From positions 1 to 64,000 of the forward strand of contig JAFXLD010000039.1 of the NCBI GenBank assembly GCA_017531385.1: a stretch of 64,000 nt of DNA, in the 5' to 3' direction. Shown piece after piece: positions 36,101-44,993 of this stretch (positions are counted from its first letter, which is position 1; each line of letters starts with the position of its first letter). A program made the translations under genes and the position numbers. This stretch comes from Clostridia bacterium (GTDB lineage: Bacteria; Bacillota; Clostridia; Oscillospirales; Acutalibacteraceae). A model generated the notes under the pieces. It did no database searches and was not told the origin of the DNA. It saw only the letters and a list, made by a program, of their open reading frames with translations.

Positions 36101-36839
36101 CGTATGCTGACTGAAGAAGAGGATCGTCAAACTTGACTGAATCAATAGTTGTGAGGAATGTTGTATGACGGCAATGGTCTGACCAGTATGTATCAATCAT
36201 TCTGATTTCAGTGATTGTGGGAGTCTTGTTTTCTGATTTGAAATAATCCTGACAGAACTTGATGTCGTCAGCATCCATTGCAAGAGCATAATTCTTAACA
36301 AAGTTTGCAAGACCGTCTGCATCAAGGTCATTGAAACCGTGAAGTGTTTCAACAGTTTCGGGAACTGTGTATTCAGCCTTGAGAGTGTCAAACTTATCCA
36401 TTGTTGCCTCACGGCTTTCAACGGGGTTGATAACATATTTTTTGACTGCTTCAACTTCGGACTCTGTCATGTCGCCCTGCATAACGTAGATTTTTGCAGT
36501 TCTTACAAGAGGTCTTTCACCCTGAGAAATAATCTGAATACACTGTGCGGCAGAGTCTGCTCGCTGATCAAACTGACCGGGGAGATATTCAACAGCAAAA
36601 ACCTTGTCGCCTTCGTTTGTTTCAAGTTCAGCAGTTACAGTGTCAAGCTGAGGCTCTGAGAAAACTGTGCCTACTGAATAATCGAAAAGGTCTTTTTCGA
36701 TATTTTCAACATCGTAACGGTTGAGAAGTCTGAGATCCTTAAGTGATGTGATCTGCAGAAGTGTGTTGATTTCATTTTTGAGAGAGGTTGCTTCGTGAGC
36801 AAGACCCTCTTTCTTTTCTACAAATATTCTGTATACCAT
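33147..36839 (-). CDS. purL: Phosphoribosylformylglycinamidine synthase, single-chain (PurL with glutaminase domain)
   Basis: 1230 residues: the large single-chain form. The N-terminal linker and ATPase domains (about 1-930) hold FKNETHNHPTEIEPFGGAATC-type motifs (SDHCRHTTF, NETHNHPTE, GGKDSMSG). The C-terminal class I glutaminase begins at about 975 (VLIPVFPGTNCEFD) with the nucleophile in GICNGFQAL and the SHGEGRF histidine. It converts FGAR to FGAM using glutamine and ATP. No separate purQ or purS is needed. Last gene of the purine operon, 16 bases after purD. Confidence 0.96.
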   Translation of the reverse strand: MVYRIFVEKKEGLAHEATSLKNEINTLLQITSLKDLRLLNRYDVENIEKDLFDYSVGTVFSEPQLDTVTAELETNEGDKVFAVEYLPGQFDQRADSAAQCIQIISQGERPLVRTAKIYVMQGDMTESEVEAVKKYVINPVESREATMDKFDTLKAEYTVPETVETLHGFNDLDADGLANFVKNYALAMDADDIKFCQDYFKSENKTPTITEIRMIDTYWSDHCRHTTFLTTIDSVKFDDPLLQSAYDEYVAVRQELGRTKPVNLMDIATVGTRYLKAKGKLPRIDESEEINACTVKIKVNVEGEEQDWLLLFKNETHNHPTEIEPFGGAATCIGGAIRDPLSGRSYVYAAMRVTGAGDPLVPVQDTMKGKLPQRKIVTTAAAGYSSYGNQIGLATGQVDELYHPGYVAKRMEIGAVIAAAPAENVRRECPDPGDIVILLGGRTGRDGCGGATGSSKSHTLESLESCGAEVQKGNAPEERKLQRLFRNAEASRLIKRCNDFGAGGVSVAIGELADGLEIDLNAVPKKYEGLDGTELAISESQERMAVVVEAKDVERFTQLATSENLEATVVAKVKAEPRLTMTWNGKVIVDLSREFLNSNGAAKHIDIMPENPKAFEKKIVPGFKDGYKALAGDLNVCSKRGLSERFDSTIGAGTVLMPFGGKNQLTPIQAMVNKVSVEQKHTDTCSFMAWGYNPFIMEKSPYHGAYLAVVESVAKLISSGAKFEDVYLTFQEYFLKPEKNPARWGQPLSALLGAFKAQMDYEIASIGGKDSMSGTFEDIDVPPTLVSFAVTTGNVNDVVSPEFKSAGHKVVILKPEYDENGLPTAESEKKLFADVYNYIKAGKVAACYTPTYGGIAEAVMKMCFGNGIGFEYNEEFEIDDIFGYNYGSFILELTTEDEIGMVLGHTCLEETIKYGNDEIELSALLDIYENKLEPIFSCNIEQGEKEIEAFSYNAETRVAPAIKVAKPKVLIPVFPGTNCEFDTAKALMTAGAEPEIFVIKNLTAQAIAESVEAFAEKVKQSQIIFIPGGFSGGDEPDGSGKFITAFFRNGAVKEQVHELLKNRDGLMAGICNGFQALIKLGLVPYGEIIDTDENCPTLTYNTIGRHQSRLVRTRIASNKSPWLMNTNVGDVYTVPISHGEGRFLCSDELVKELAANGQIATQYVDLLGNPTADIHFNPNNSVCAIEGITSPDGRVFGKMGHSERIGHGLYKNVDGDFNIGMFDAAVKYFK

Positions 36840-36854
36840 ATTTATTCACCCGCT

Positions 36855-38117
36855 TTATTTCGCTTTCAGTGCTCTTGCACCGATGTCCTTACGGTAATAT
36901 GCATTGCCGAAATGCACCTTTGTAACTTCGTTATATGATTTGTCAATTGCTTCCTTAAGTGTAGGAGCAGTACAGGTAACACCAAGTACTCTGCCGCCGT
37001 TTGTAAGAAGCTTTCCGTCTTTAAGAACAGCACCTGCTATGAAGATTTCGCCATTCATGTTATCATCGACTGTTATTTCATAGCCTTTTTCATACTTTGA
37101 GGGATAACCGTCTGATGCCATGATTACACAGCAAGCATTTTCATCCTTGAACTTAACGTCAATTTCTGAAAGTCTTTCGTCAGCAACTGCTTCGAAAATT
37201 TCGAAAAGGTCTGTATCAAGAAGAGGAAGAACAACCTGTGTTTCAGGATCACCGAAACGGCAGTTGTATTCGATAACCTTTGTGCCGTTCGGAGTTATCA
37301 TAAGACCGAAGTAAAGACAACCCTTGAATGTTCTGCCCTCAGCATTCATTGCATTCATTGTGGGAATGAAGATTTTTTCCATACACTCTTTTGCTACTGC
37401 ATCTGTGTAATAGGGATTGGGAGCAACTGTTCCCATACCGCCTGTGTTGAGACCTTCGTCATTGTCCTTTGCTCTCTTGTGGTCCATAGATGAAACCATG
37501 GGAACAACAACTTTACCGTCTGTGAATGAGAGAACTGACACTTCGGGACCTGTGAGAAATTCTTCGATAACAACATTACTGCCGCTTTCACCGAACACCT
37601 TGTCTTCCATCATTGACTTTACAGCGTCTTTTGCTTCTTCTCTTGTATTGGCGATTATAACACCTTTCCCCAGAGCCAGACCGTCAGCCTTGATAACTGT
37701 GGGAATGGGAGCAGTTTCGAGATATTCAAGAGCCTTGTCCATATCGGAGAATACTTCATATTCAGCTGTGGGAATACCGTATTTCTTCATAAGATTCTTT
37801 GAGAAAACCTTACTGCCTTCGATTATAGCCGCATTCTTTTTAGGACCGAAGCACTTGATGCCGATTTCATTCAGAGCATCAACAGCACCGAGTACAAGGG
37901 GGTCATCGGGAGCAACAACTGCAAAATCAATATCATTGTTCTTAGCAAAATCAACGATACCTGCGATGTCTGTTGCACCGACATTCACACATTCAGCATC
38001 AGCGGCAATACCGCCGTTGCCGGGAAGTGCATACATCTTTTCAATATTTTTATTTTCTTTGAGTTTCTTGATGATAGCGTGTTCTCTTCCGCCACCACCG
38101 ACGACCATTATTTTCAT
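36855..38117 (-). CDS. purD: Phosphoribosylamine--glycine ligase PurD
   Basis: 420 residues, ATP-grasp ligase. GGGGREHAI at the N-terminus, IKADGLALGKGVIIA in the ATP-grasp core and EYNCRFGDPETQVVLP at the metal site are all standard. It joins glycine to phosphoribosylamine, step two of purine synthesis. AAAGGA site; 25 bases behind the AICAR transformylase gene. Confidence 0.96.
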   Translation of the reverse strand: MKIMVVGGGGREHAIIKKLKENKNIEKMYALPGNGGIAADAECVNVGATDIAGIVDFAKNNDIDFAVVAPDDPLVLGAVDALNEIGIKCFGPKKNAAIIEGSKVFSKNLMKKYGIPTAEYEVFSDMDKALEYLETAPIPTVIKADGLALGKGVIIANTREEAKDAVKSMMEDKVFGESGSNVVIEEFLTGPEVSVLSFTDGKVVVPMVSSMDHKRAKDNDEGLNTGGMGTVAPNPYYTDAVAKECMEKIFIPTMNAMNAEGRTFKGCLYFGLMITPNGTKVIEYNCRFGDPETQVVLPLLDTDLFEIFEAVADERLSEIDVKFKDENACCVIMASDGYPSKYEKGYEITVDDNMNGEIFIAGAVLKDGKLLTNGGRVLGVTCTAPTLKEAIDKSYNEVTKVHFGNAYYRKDIGARALKAK

Positions 38118-38141
38118 AGACTTATTCCTTTCAATCGTGCA

Positions 38142-39326
38142 TTAATGGTGGAAAAGTCTCATGCCTGTGAAGCACATTGCAATGCCGTACTTATCGCAGG
38201 TTTCGATAACCTGATCGTCTCTGATTGAGCCGCCGGGCTCTGCAATGTAAGAAACACCGCTTCTTCTTGCTCTTTCGATATTGTCACCGAAGGGGAAGAA
38301 AGCGTCTGAGCCGAGTGCAACACCTGTGATTGAATCAAGGTATGCTCTCTTTTCAGCCTTTGTAAATTCTTCGGGCTGTTCGGTGAAGTAAAGCTGCCAG
38401 TTTCCGTCTGCAAGAACATCTTCACTGTCGTCAGAAATGTAAACGTCAATGCAGTTATCTCTGTCGGGTCTGCCGAGTTCGGGCTTGAAAGGAAGATTCA
38501 GAACCTTTTCGTGCTGACGGAGATGCCAGTTGTCTGCCTTTTGACCTGCAAGTCTTGTGCAGTGGATTCTTGACTGCTGACCTGCACCTACACCGATAGC
38601 CTGTCCCTGATATGCGTAGCATACTGAATTTGACTGTGTATATTTAAGAGTGATAAGAGAAATGATAAGGTCTCTCTTTGCTTCTTCGGGAATGTCTTTG
38701 TTTTCTGTAACAACCTTTGTGAGAAGCTCGTTATCAATCTTGAAGTTATTTCTTCCCTGCTCAAAAGTAATTCCGTAAACCTGCTTTACTTCCTGCTCCA
38801 TGGGAACATAGTTTTCATCAATCTTAACGATGTTGTAGTTGCCCTTTCTTTTCTGCTTGAGAATTTCAAGTGCTTCGGGCTCGTAACCGGGAGCGATAAC
38901 ACCATCTGAAACTTCTCTCTTGATAAGAAGAGCTGTTGTAACGTCACATACGTCTGAAAGTGCAATCCAGTCACCGAATGATGACATTCTGTCTGTACCT
39001 CTTGCTCTGGCATATGCACAAGCGAGAGGTGACTCATCAAGCCCTTCGATATCATCAACAAAGCAAGCCTTTTTGAGAGCATCTGAAAGAGGTGTGCCGA
39101 CTGCTGCTGATGTGGGGCTTACGTGCTTGAAAGATGTTGCACAGGGCATACCTGTTGCTGCCTTAAGCTCCTTTACAAGCTGCCATGAATTGAATGCATC
39201 AAGAAAATTGATGTATCCGGGTCTGCCGCAAAGGATTTCGATGGGAAGCTCGTTTCCGTCTGTCATATAAATCTTTGCAGGCTTCTGATTGGGGTTACAA
39301 CCGTATTTAAGTTCAAATTCTTTCAT
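38142..39326 (-). CDS. Stand-alone AICAR transformylase (PurH C-terminal domain only)
   Basis: 394 residues, matching only the transformylase half of PurH (a full PurH is about 510). Motifs KYGCNPNQKPA, FKHVSPTSAAVG (catalytic Lys-His) and SNSVCYAYQGQAIGVGAGQQSR are present; there is no N-terminal MGS-like cyclohydrolase domain. It adds a formyl group to AICAR from 10-formyl-THF. The missing cyclohydrolase step is supplied by the PurO-type gene immediately upstream (39342-40058), 15 bases away. The split form is regular in some Clostridia. Confidence 0.9.
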   Translation of the reverse strand: MKEFELKYGCNPNQKPAKIYMTDGNELPIEILCGRPGYINFLDAFNSWQLVKELKAATGMPCATSFKHVSPTSAAVGTPLSDALKKACFVDDIEGLDESPLACAYARARGTDRMSSFGDWIALSDVCDVTTALLIKREVSDGVIAPGYEPEALEILKQKRKGNYNIVKIDENYVPMEQEVKQVYGITFEQGRNNFKIDNELLTKVVTENKDIPEEAKRDLIISLITLKYTQSNSVCYAYQGQAIGVGAGQQSRIHCTRLAGQKADNWHLRQHEKVLNLPFKPELGRPDRDNCIDVYISDDSEDVLADGNWQLYFTEQPEEFTKAEKRAYLDSITGVALGSDAFFPFGDNIERARRSGVSYIAEPGGSIRDDQVIETCDKYGIAMCFTGMRLFHH

Positions 39327-39341
39327 AATACCCTCCGAAAA

Positions 39342-40058
39342 TTACTTGTTTTTATTAACGATTCTGGTTTCAGCTTCGCCTGATTCAATATCGATATATC
39401 TTACGAAAAGTGAAACCTTGTTATCTTCATTGAGATTTGTCCAGATAAGGTCTGTAAGTTCATCGATGCTTACATCGGGAAGTTCAAGTGTCTTGGGCTC
39501 ACCTTCGTATGAGGGAAGAGGATTGCCGTCACCGTTATATGTGTGAATGAACTTTGCCTTGCCGGGGATGGGATTTGAGTAAGCATATGTGAATCTTTCA
39601 CATGATGAATCGTCGCCCTCTGCACTCTTGAGAATTGACATTGCATAGTTCATGCCGTCACTTTCAAGACGGATGATGCCTGAAATTCTGGGTGTGAAGT
39701 TGGGTGCATCGTCTTCAAACTCTCTTGTACGAAGAGCCTGTTCAAATGTCATCTGCTTATCCATAAGATCATAGATAGTATCTGTCTGGTCACCGTTTGT
39801 TACGATTGTCTTGTTACCGAGAACTCTTACGGGATAATAAATGATAAGATGGGGATCTGTCATCTTTGATTCATCGAATGCTTTTGTACGCATTGCGTTA
39901 CCTTCTGCAACAAAAACACGGTTACGGCTGTTTTCGCTTCTGCCCATGATGAAATAAGCAGTTACAGCCTTTTTGCTGTCGGCACTTTTGCCGATTATGA
40001 TACCTCTGCCGTGATAAGCAAGAGAATTCAGTTCATTTGCAATAGTTGAAACTTTCAT
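39342..40058 (-). CDS. purO: IMP cyclohydrolase, PurO-type
   Basis: 238 residues. The N-terminus YHGRGIIIG, the SRNRVF motif and the spread of Asp/Glu residues match the IMP_cyclohyd family (first known from archaeal PurO), with an Ntn-like fold. It closes FAICAR to IMP, the last step of de novo purine synthesis. The neighbour that makes FAICAR has no cyclohydrolase domain, so the two together replace PurH. AAGGAG before the ATG. The assignment rests on motifs and on pathway logic. Confidence 0.85.
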   Translation of the reverse strand: MKVSTIANELNSLAYHGRGIIIGKSADSKKAVTAYFIMGRSENSRNRVFVAEGNAMRTKAFDESKMTDPHLIIYYPVRVLGNKTIVTNGDQTDTIYDLMDKQMTFEQALRTREFEDDAPNFTPRISGIIRLESDGMNYAMSILKSAEGDDSSCERFTYAYSNPIPGKAKFIHTYNGDGNPLPSYEGEPKTLELPDVSIDELTDLIWTNLNEDNKVSLFVRYIDIESGEAETRIVNKNK

Positions 40059-40059
40059 A

Positions 40060-40695
40060 TCAATTCTCCTTTATATAAACTATATTTTCTTTAACTTCCA
40101 ATTTATCTTCACAGAAGAGTTTTACAGCTTCGGGAAGTATTTTCCACTCAGCCTCTTCCATAATTCTTTTCTGGAGTGTTTCGGGAGTGTCACCCTGTTT
40201 TACTTCAACTGCTTTCTGAAGAATTATAGGACCTGCATCACATTCGGGAGTTACGAAATGTACCGTTGCACCCGAAACTTTTACACCCTTTTCAAGTGCC
40301 GCTTCGTGAACATGAAGTCCGTAATAACCTTTTCCGCAGAATGACGGAATCAAAGCAGGATGGATATTTATAATTGCATTGGGATAAGCCTCATAAACCT
40401 GTTCGTCAATGATTGTAAGAAAACCTGCAAGCACCACAAGGTCAATATCTGCATTTTTAAGAGTATCGACAAGAGCTTTTGAGTAATCTGAAATGCTTTC
40501 ATAATCCTTTCGGCAAAGCACTGTTGATGCGATGCCGTTATTTGCTGCTCTTTCAAGTGCATATACACCCGGTTTTGATGCAACTACAAGAGTTATCTTG
40601 CTCTCACCGAACATTCCGTCTTTTTCGCAGTCGATAAGGCTCTGAAGATTTGTGCCGCCGCCTGAAACGAGAACGGCAATGTTCTTCTTACTCAA
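40060..40695 (-). CDS. purN: Phosphoribosylglycinamide formyltransferase PurN
   Basis: Start at the TTG at 40695, which overlaps the purM stop (TTGAGTAA) and has GAGGGTG upstream; the longer frame to 40785 lies inside purM. 211 residues. [11 protein letters not shown] (N-terminal loop), [18 protein letters not shown] with the catalytic Asn-His, and [13 protein letters not shown] follow the family order. Transfers formyl from 10-formyl-THF to GAR. Overlap with purM implies coupled translation. Confidence 0.94.
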   Translation of the reverse strand: MSKKNIAVLVSGGGTNLQSLIDCEKDGMFGESKITLVVASKPGVYALERAANNGIASTVLCRKDYESISDYSKALVDTLKNADIDLVVLAGFLTIIDEQVYEAYPNAIINIHPALIPSFCGKGYYGLHVHEAALEKGVKVSGATVHFVTPECDAGPIILQKAVEVKQGDTPETLQKRIMEEAEWKILPEAVKLFCEDKLEVKENIVYIKEN

Positions 40696-41725
40696 TGATA
40701 ACACCCTCTTCGGACTTGATAACTTCGCCGATGATGTATGCCTCTTCACCGTTTGCACGAAGAACTTCAAGTGCCTTTTCTGCATCTTCTTTAGCTACGA
40801 TAACGCTCATGCCGACACCCATGTTGTATGTGTTGAACATATCTCTTTCGGGGATGTTGCCTTCTTTTGCGATAAGGTCGAAGATAGGAAGAATCTTAAT
40901 GTCAGACTTTTTGATTTTTGCGCCGAGACCTGCGGGGATTGTTCTGGGAATATTCTCATAGAAGCCACCGCCTGTGATATGTGAAACACCCTTGACTTTA
41001 ACTTCTTCAAAGAGAGCAAGCATGGGCTTTACATAGATCTTTGTGGGAGTGAGAAGTGTTTCGCCGACTGATTTACCGCCCAGTTCTTCACGGGGTGACT
41101 TGATGTCTGCATTCTCAACATCGAAAACTTTTCTTACAAGTGAGAAACCGTTTGAATGAACACCGCTTGAAGGAAGTGCGATGATAACGTCGCCTTCTGC
41201 GATTGACTTTGTGTCAACAATCTTGTCCTTGTCAACAACACCCACAGAGAAACCTGCAAGATCGTATTCATCAATGGGATAGAAACCGGGCATTTCTGCT
41301 GTTTCGCCGCCGATAAGAGATGCTCCTGACTGAACACAGCCCTCTGCAACACCTGCAACGATGTCTGCAATTCTTTCGGGAACGTTTTTGCCGCATGCGA
41401 TGTAGTCAAGGAAAAGCAGAGGCTTTGCACCGCAGCAGATAATATCGTTAACGCACATTGCAACACAGTCGATACCTACTGTATCGTGCTTGTCCATAAT
41501 AAATGCAAGCTTGAGCTTTGTGCCGACACCGTCTGTACCGCCTACGAGAACAGGCTTTGTGATACCTGTAAGGTCAAGACTGAACAGACCTCCGAAACCG
41601 CCGATATCGGAAACCTCGTTACCTGTCATTGTTCTTGCGATGTGCTGTTTCATAAGTTCAACAGCCTTGTAGCCGGCAGTAATATCAACGCCTGCTTCTT
41701 TGTAGCTTTCACTGAAACTTTTCAT
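40688..41725 (-). CDS. purM: Phosphoribosylformylglycinamidine cyclo-ligase PurM
   Basis: 345 residues, AIR synthase fold. [36 protein letters not shown] and GGETAEMPG are typical. It forms AIR from FGAM with ATP. CAGGAGG before the ATG. A hairpin lies between purE and purM, so purM and later genes may be expressed less than purE. Confidence 0.96.
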   Translation of the reverse strand: MKSFSESYKEAGVDITAGYKAVELMKQHIARTMTGNEVSDIGGFGGLFSLDLTGITKPVLVGGTDGVGTKLKLAFIMDKHDTVGIDCVAMCVNDIICCGAKPLLFLDYIACGKNVPERIADIVAGVAEGCVQSGASLIGGETAEMPGFYPIDEYDLAGFSVGVVDKDKIVDTKSIAEGDVIIALPSSGVHSNGFSLVRKVFDVENADIKSPREELGGKSVGETLLTPTKIYVKPMLALFEEVKVKGVSHITGGGFYENIPRTIPAGLGAKIKKSDIKILPIFDLIAKEGNIPERDMFNTYNMGVGMSVIVAKEDAEKALEVLRANGEEAYIIGEVIKSEEGVIIE

Positions 41726-41781
41726 TGTTTGTTCCTCCTGTATAGCTGATTTTTGAAAAATTATTTATTATTTAAAAAAGC

Positions 41782-41816
41782 GAAAACGGGGCAAAGCAAA
41801 ACTTTGTCCCTGTTTC
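41782..41816 (-). terminator. Terminator-like hairpin between purE and purM
   Basis: CAAAG/CTTTG plus GGG/CCC plus CAAA/TTTG-type pairing with small bulges (GAAACAGGGACAAAG against CTTTGCCCCGTTTTC), followed by GCTTTTTT on the minus strand. Possible attenuator within the operon. Confidence 0.55.
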
Positions 41817-41823
41817 TCACTAT

Positions 41824-42318
41824 TTATTTGTTGTATTTTTCTTCGATTGCCTTGTTCTTTTCAAGGACTTTTGCACTGCCCTGTTTTCTTGCATCAGCAA
41901 GCTTTGCTTCAAGCTCCTTATCTTCTATTGCAAGCATCTGGATTGCAAGAAGTGCCGCATTTGCCGCACCGTTTACTGCAACGGTTGCAACGGGCATACC
42001 TGTAGGCATCATAACAGTTGAAAGAAGTGCATCCATACCGTCAAGATATTTTGCCGCAACGGGAATGCCGATAACGGGCAGAGTTGTATTTGCAGCAATT
42101 GCACCTGCAAGATGAGCCGCCATACCTGCCGCAGCAATTATTGCACCGAAACCGTTTGCTCTGGCATTTTCTGAAAACTCTTTTGCTTCAAGGGGGGTTC
42201 TGTGAGCAGAGTAAACATGAACTTCAAAAGGCACACCGTACTCTTCGAGAGTGTTGATTGCTTTTTCTACAACAGGCAGATCGGAATCACTGCCCATAAT
42301 GACTGCTACTTTTTTCAT
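41824..42318 (-). CDS. purE: N5-carboxyaminoimidazole ribonucleotide mutase PurE
   Basis: 164 residues, class I Pur[10 protein letters not shown] at the N-terminus, SAHRTP (about 39-44) and [23 protein letters not shown] are the signature segments. It converts N5-CAIR to CAIR. First gene of the operon, with its own promoter about 85 bases upstream. No purK in the window. Confidence 0.96.
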   Translation of the reverse strand: MKKVAVIMGSDSDLPVVEKAINTLEEYGVPFEVHVYSAHRTPLEAKEFSENARANGFGAIIAAAGMAAHLAGAIAANTTLPVIGIPVAAKYLDGMDALLSTVMMPTGMPVATVAVNGAANAALLAIQMLAIEDKELEAKLADARKQGSAKVLEKNKAIEEKYNK

Positions 42319-42400
42319 AAAAGCATCCTCATTTCCATAACTAAACTAAAAAAATTCAGATATTATTCCTTATCGGACATCCGAAAAAAATTACAGGAAG

Positions 42401-42430
42401 ATTATATCATTATATGTTATAAAAAGTCAA
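42401..42430 (-). promoter_or_regulatory. Sigma-A promoter of the purine operon
   Basis: TTGACT, 18 bases, TATAAT on the minus strand. The leader of about 75 bases is AT-rich with a short CGGATGTCCG dyad; no purine riboswitch. Confidence 0.7.
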
Positions 42431-42535
42431 CTATAAAATATATAAAATAAACTAATAAGATACTTATATAATTCAGCAAAAACAATAAAAAAAATATCTG
42501 TATTTTTTCTTGGCAGATGCGTAAAAATATAATGA

Positions 42536-42564
42536 TTGCAAAATTTTTTTTATTGATGTATAAT
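42536..42564 (+). promoter_or_regulatory. Sigma-A promoter of the GH2 gene
   Basis: TTGCAA, 17 bases, TATAAT, then CGGAGG and the ATG at 42594. Confidence 0.75.
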
Positions 42565-42593
42565 ATGTAAAGAATAATTTTTCGGAGGTTGCC

Positions 42594-44864
42594 ATGAGAA
42601 ACATCAAAATAATCAATGACAGCTGGCTTTTTTCAAAAAATGCCAAATCTGTACCTACTGCACTTCCCGCAGACTGGACTGCACTTAATCTCCCCTACAC
42701 ATGGAACGGTAAAGACGGTCAGGACGGCGGGAACGACTATTACAGAGGCACTTGCTGGTTTGCAAAATCTATAAAAGCAGATGAACTTCCCGAAGGTGCC
42801 GTTCATTATCTTCAGTTTGACGGCGTAAATTCATCCTGCGAAGTTTTCTGGAACGGCAAGAGTATCGCAAAACATGACGGCGGTTATTCAACTTTCAGAG
42901 CTCAGATAAAAGATACAAAAGACGAAAATCTTCTGTGTATTGCTGTTGACAATTCACCTAACGACAGAGTTTATCCACAGAACGCCGACTTCACATTCTA
43001 CGGCGGTATTTACCGTGATGTAATCGTTATAGGTGTTGCAAAGAATCATTTTGACCTTGATTATTACGGTGCTCCCGGAATTATGGTCACACCCAAAATC
43101 AAAGGCAATGATGCTGAAATCGAAATAAAAACATTCATAAAAGATGATGACAACTGCAAGGTAAAATACGAAATCTTCGCTGACGGTGAAGTTATTGCTT
43201 CCTGTGAAAAAGACGGTGATGACGAAGCTGAATTTACAATCAGAAACGTTCATCTCTGGGACGGTCTCAAAGACCCGTACCTTTACACAGCTAAGGCTAC
43301 TCTTATCGAAAACGGTGAAGCGATTGATGAAATTTCAACAAGATTCGGTTGCCGTTCATTCAGCATTGATCCTGAAAAGGGCTTTATTCTCAACGGCAGA
43401 GAATACCCCCTCAGAGGTGTGTCACGTCATCAGGACAGACCTGACATCGGCAATGCACTTCTTCCTGAGCATCACAAAGAAGACATTGACCTGATTCTCG
43501 AAATGGGTGCAAACACAATCCGTCTTGCACATTATCAGCATTCACAGGTTTTCTATGACCTTTGTGACGAAGCAGGTCTTGTTATCTGGGCAGAAATCCC
43601 CTATATTTCAAGACATATGTCAACAGGTTTCGACAATACAATCAGCCAGATGAAGGAGCTTGTTTCTCAGAATTATAATCATCCGTCAATTGTTGTATGG
43701 GGACTTTCAAACGAAATTACAATTGCAGGTGCATCAGATCCCGACCTTGTCAGAAACCATAAAAAACTCAATGAACTCTGTCACGAAATGGACAAGACAA
43801 GACTTACAACCATTGCTTCCGTTACAATGTGCTCCATTGATTCAGAGTATGTTCACATCAGTGATGTTCTTTCATACAACCACTATTTCGGCTGGTACGG
43901 CGGTACAACAGACATGAACGGTCCATGGTTTGATGATTTCCATAAGAAATATCCTAAGAAGCCCATAGGTCTGAGCGAATACGGATGTGAAGCTCTCAAC
44001 TGGCATACTTCAGACCCCGTTCAGGGCGACTATACCGAAGAATATCAGGCATATTATCACGAAGAACTTATCAAGCAGATTGCCGAAAGACCTTATCTGT
44101 GGGCAACTCATGTATGGAATATGTTCGACTTTGCCGCAGATGCACGTGCTGAAGGCGGAGAAAACGGCATGAATCACAAAGGCCTTGTTACCTTTGACAG
44201 AAAGTACAAAAAAGACTCATATTACGCATATCAGGCATGGCTTTCAGACAAACCCATGGTTCATCTTTGCGGCAAGCGTTACATTGACCGTGTTGAAGAT
44301 GTGACAAAAGTTACAGTATATTCCAACTGTGATGAAGTTGAACTTTTTGCGAACGGTGTAAGTGTAGGCAAACAAACAAAGGGTAAATATCCGTTCTTCT
44401 ATTTTGATGTTAAGAACGAGGGTGAAACAACACTTACAGTCAAGGCAGGAGACCTTGAAGACACCGCAACAATCCGTAAAGTTGACACTCCCAACGAAGC
44501 ATATATAATGAAAGAAGAAGGTCAGGTTATAAACTGGTTTGAAATCAACACTCCTGACGGTTACTTCTCAATCAATGACACAATCGGCGACATCATGTCA
44601 ACATTCAGAGGCAAAATCACAATGCTGAAATTTGTGCTTATGCTCAAGAATACTCTCAGCGGCAATAAGAAAGACGGCGAAGAGAACAAGAGCGGAATGA
44701 TGGCAGGATTCAGCGTCACACCTGCAATGCTGAAAAATATTTACGGCATGGCGAAGGGCTTTACAATCAAGCGTGTGTTCTCAATGATAGGCAACAGCTT
44801 CACAAAAGAACAGATTCTTGAACTCAATGCAATGCTCAACAAGGTTAAAAAACCAAAAAAATAG
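42594..44864 (+). CDS. GH2 glycoside hydrolase (beta-galactosidase/beta-glucuronidase family)
   Basis: 756 residues, no signal peptide. Sugar-binding jelly roll (about 1-160), Ig-like domain (about 165-265), TIM barrel with RGVSRHQD, acid/base E374 in WGLSNE and nucleophile E462 in LSEYGCEA, then a beta domain (about 560-640). The last 110 residues (about 645-756) are helical, Met/Lys-rich and outside the GH2 core; no family recognised. It cleaves beta-linked sugars, probably galactosides, in the cytoplasm. Own promoter and terminator; no transporter adjacent. Confidence 0.9.
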   Translation: MRNIKIINDSWLFSKNAKSVPTALPADWTALNLPYTWNGKDGQDGGNDYYRGTCWFAKSIKADELPEGAVHYLQFDGVNSSCEVFWNGKSIAKHDGGYSTFRAQIKDTKDENLLCIAVDNSPNDRVYPQNADFTFYGGIYRDVIVIGVAKNHFDLDYYGAPGIMVTPKIKGNDAEIEIKTFIKDDDNCKVKYEIFADGEVIASCEKDGDDEAEFTIRNVHLWDGLKDPYLYTAKATLIENGEAIDEISTRFGCRSFSIDPEKGFILNGREYPLRGVSRHQDRPDIGNALLPEHHKEDIDLILEMGANTIRLAHYQHSQVFYDLCDEAGLVIWAEIPYISRHMSTGFDNTISQMKELVSQNYNHPSIVVWGLSNEITIAGASDPDLVRNHKKLNELCHEMDKTRLTTIASVTMCSIDSEYVHISDVLSYNHYFGWYGGTTDMNGPWFDDFHKKYPKKPIGLSEYGCEALNWHTSDPVQGDYTEEYQAYYHEELIKQIAERPYLWATHVWNMFDFAADARAEGGENGMNHKGLVTFDRKYKKDSYYAYQAWLSDKPMVHLCGKRYIDRVEDVTKVTVYSNCDEVELFANGVSVGKQTKGKYPFFYFDVKNEGETTLTVKAGDLEDTATIRKVDTPNEAYIMKEEGQVINWFEINTPDGYFSINDTIGDIMSTFRGKITMLKFVLMLKNTLSGNKKDGEENKSGMMAGFSVTPAMLKNIYGMAKGFTIKRVFSMIGNSFTKEQILELNAMLNKVKKPKK

Positions 44865-44873
44865 TCAAAACTC

Positions 44874-44897
44874 AGGGACTGTGACTTTACAGTCCCT
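44874..44897 (+). terminator. Terminator of the GH2 gene
   Basis: AGGGACTGT-N6-ACAGTCCCT followed by TTTTTTCTG. Confidence 0.9.
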
Positions 44898-44993
44898 TTT
44901 TTCTGTAAAAATTTAACAAATTGTACTTTATTTCTTATATTCTTTATTGTATAATCCAATTATATAATAAAAAAAAAGGACTGGTGAATAATT

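Noticed and set aside
37417..38145. 242-residue frame opposite purD
   Set aside because: Antisense shadow of purD; low-complexity composition, no site or family.
42319..42593. Purine riboswitch or PurR box before purE
   Set aside because: No three-way-junction pattern or paired purine boxes; only a promoter and a short dyad.
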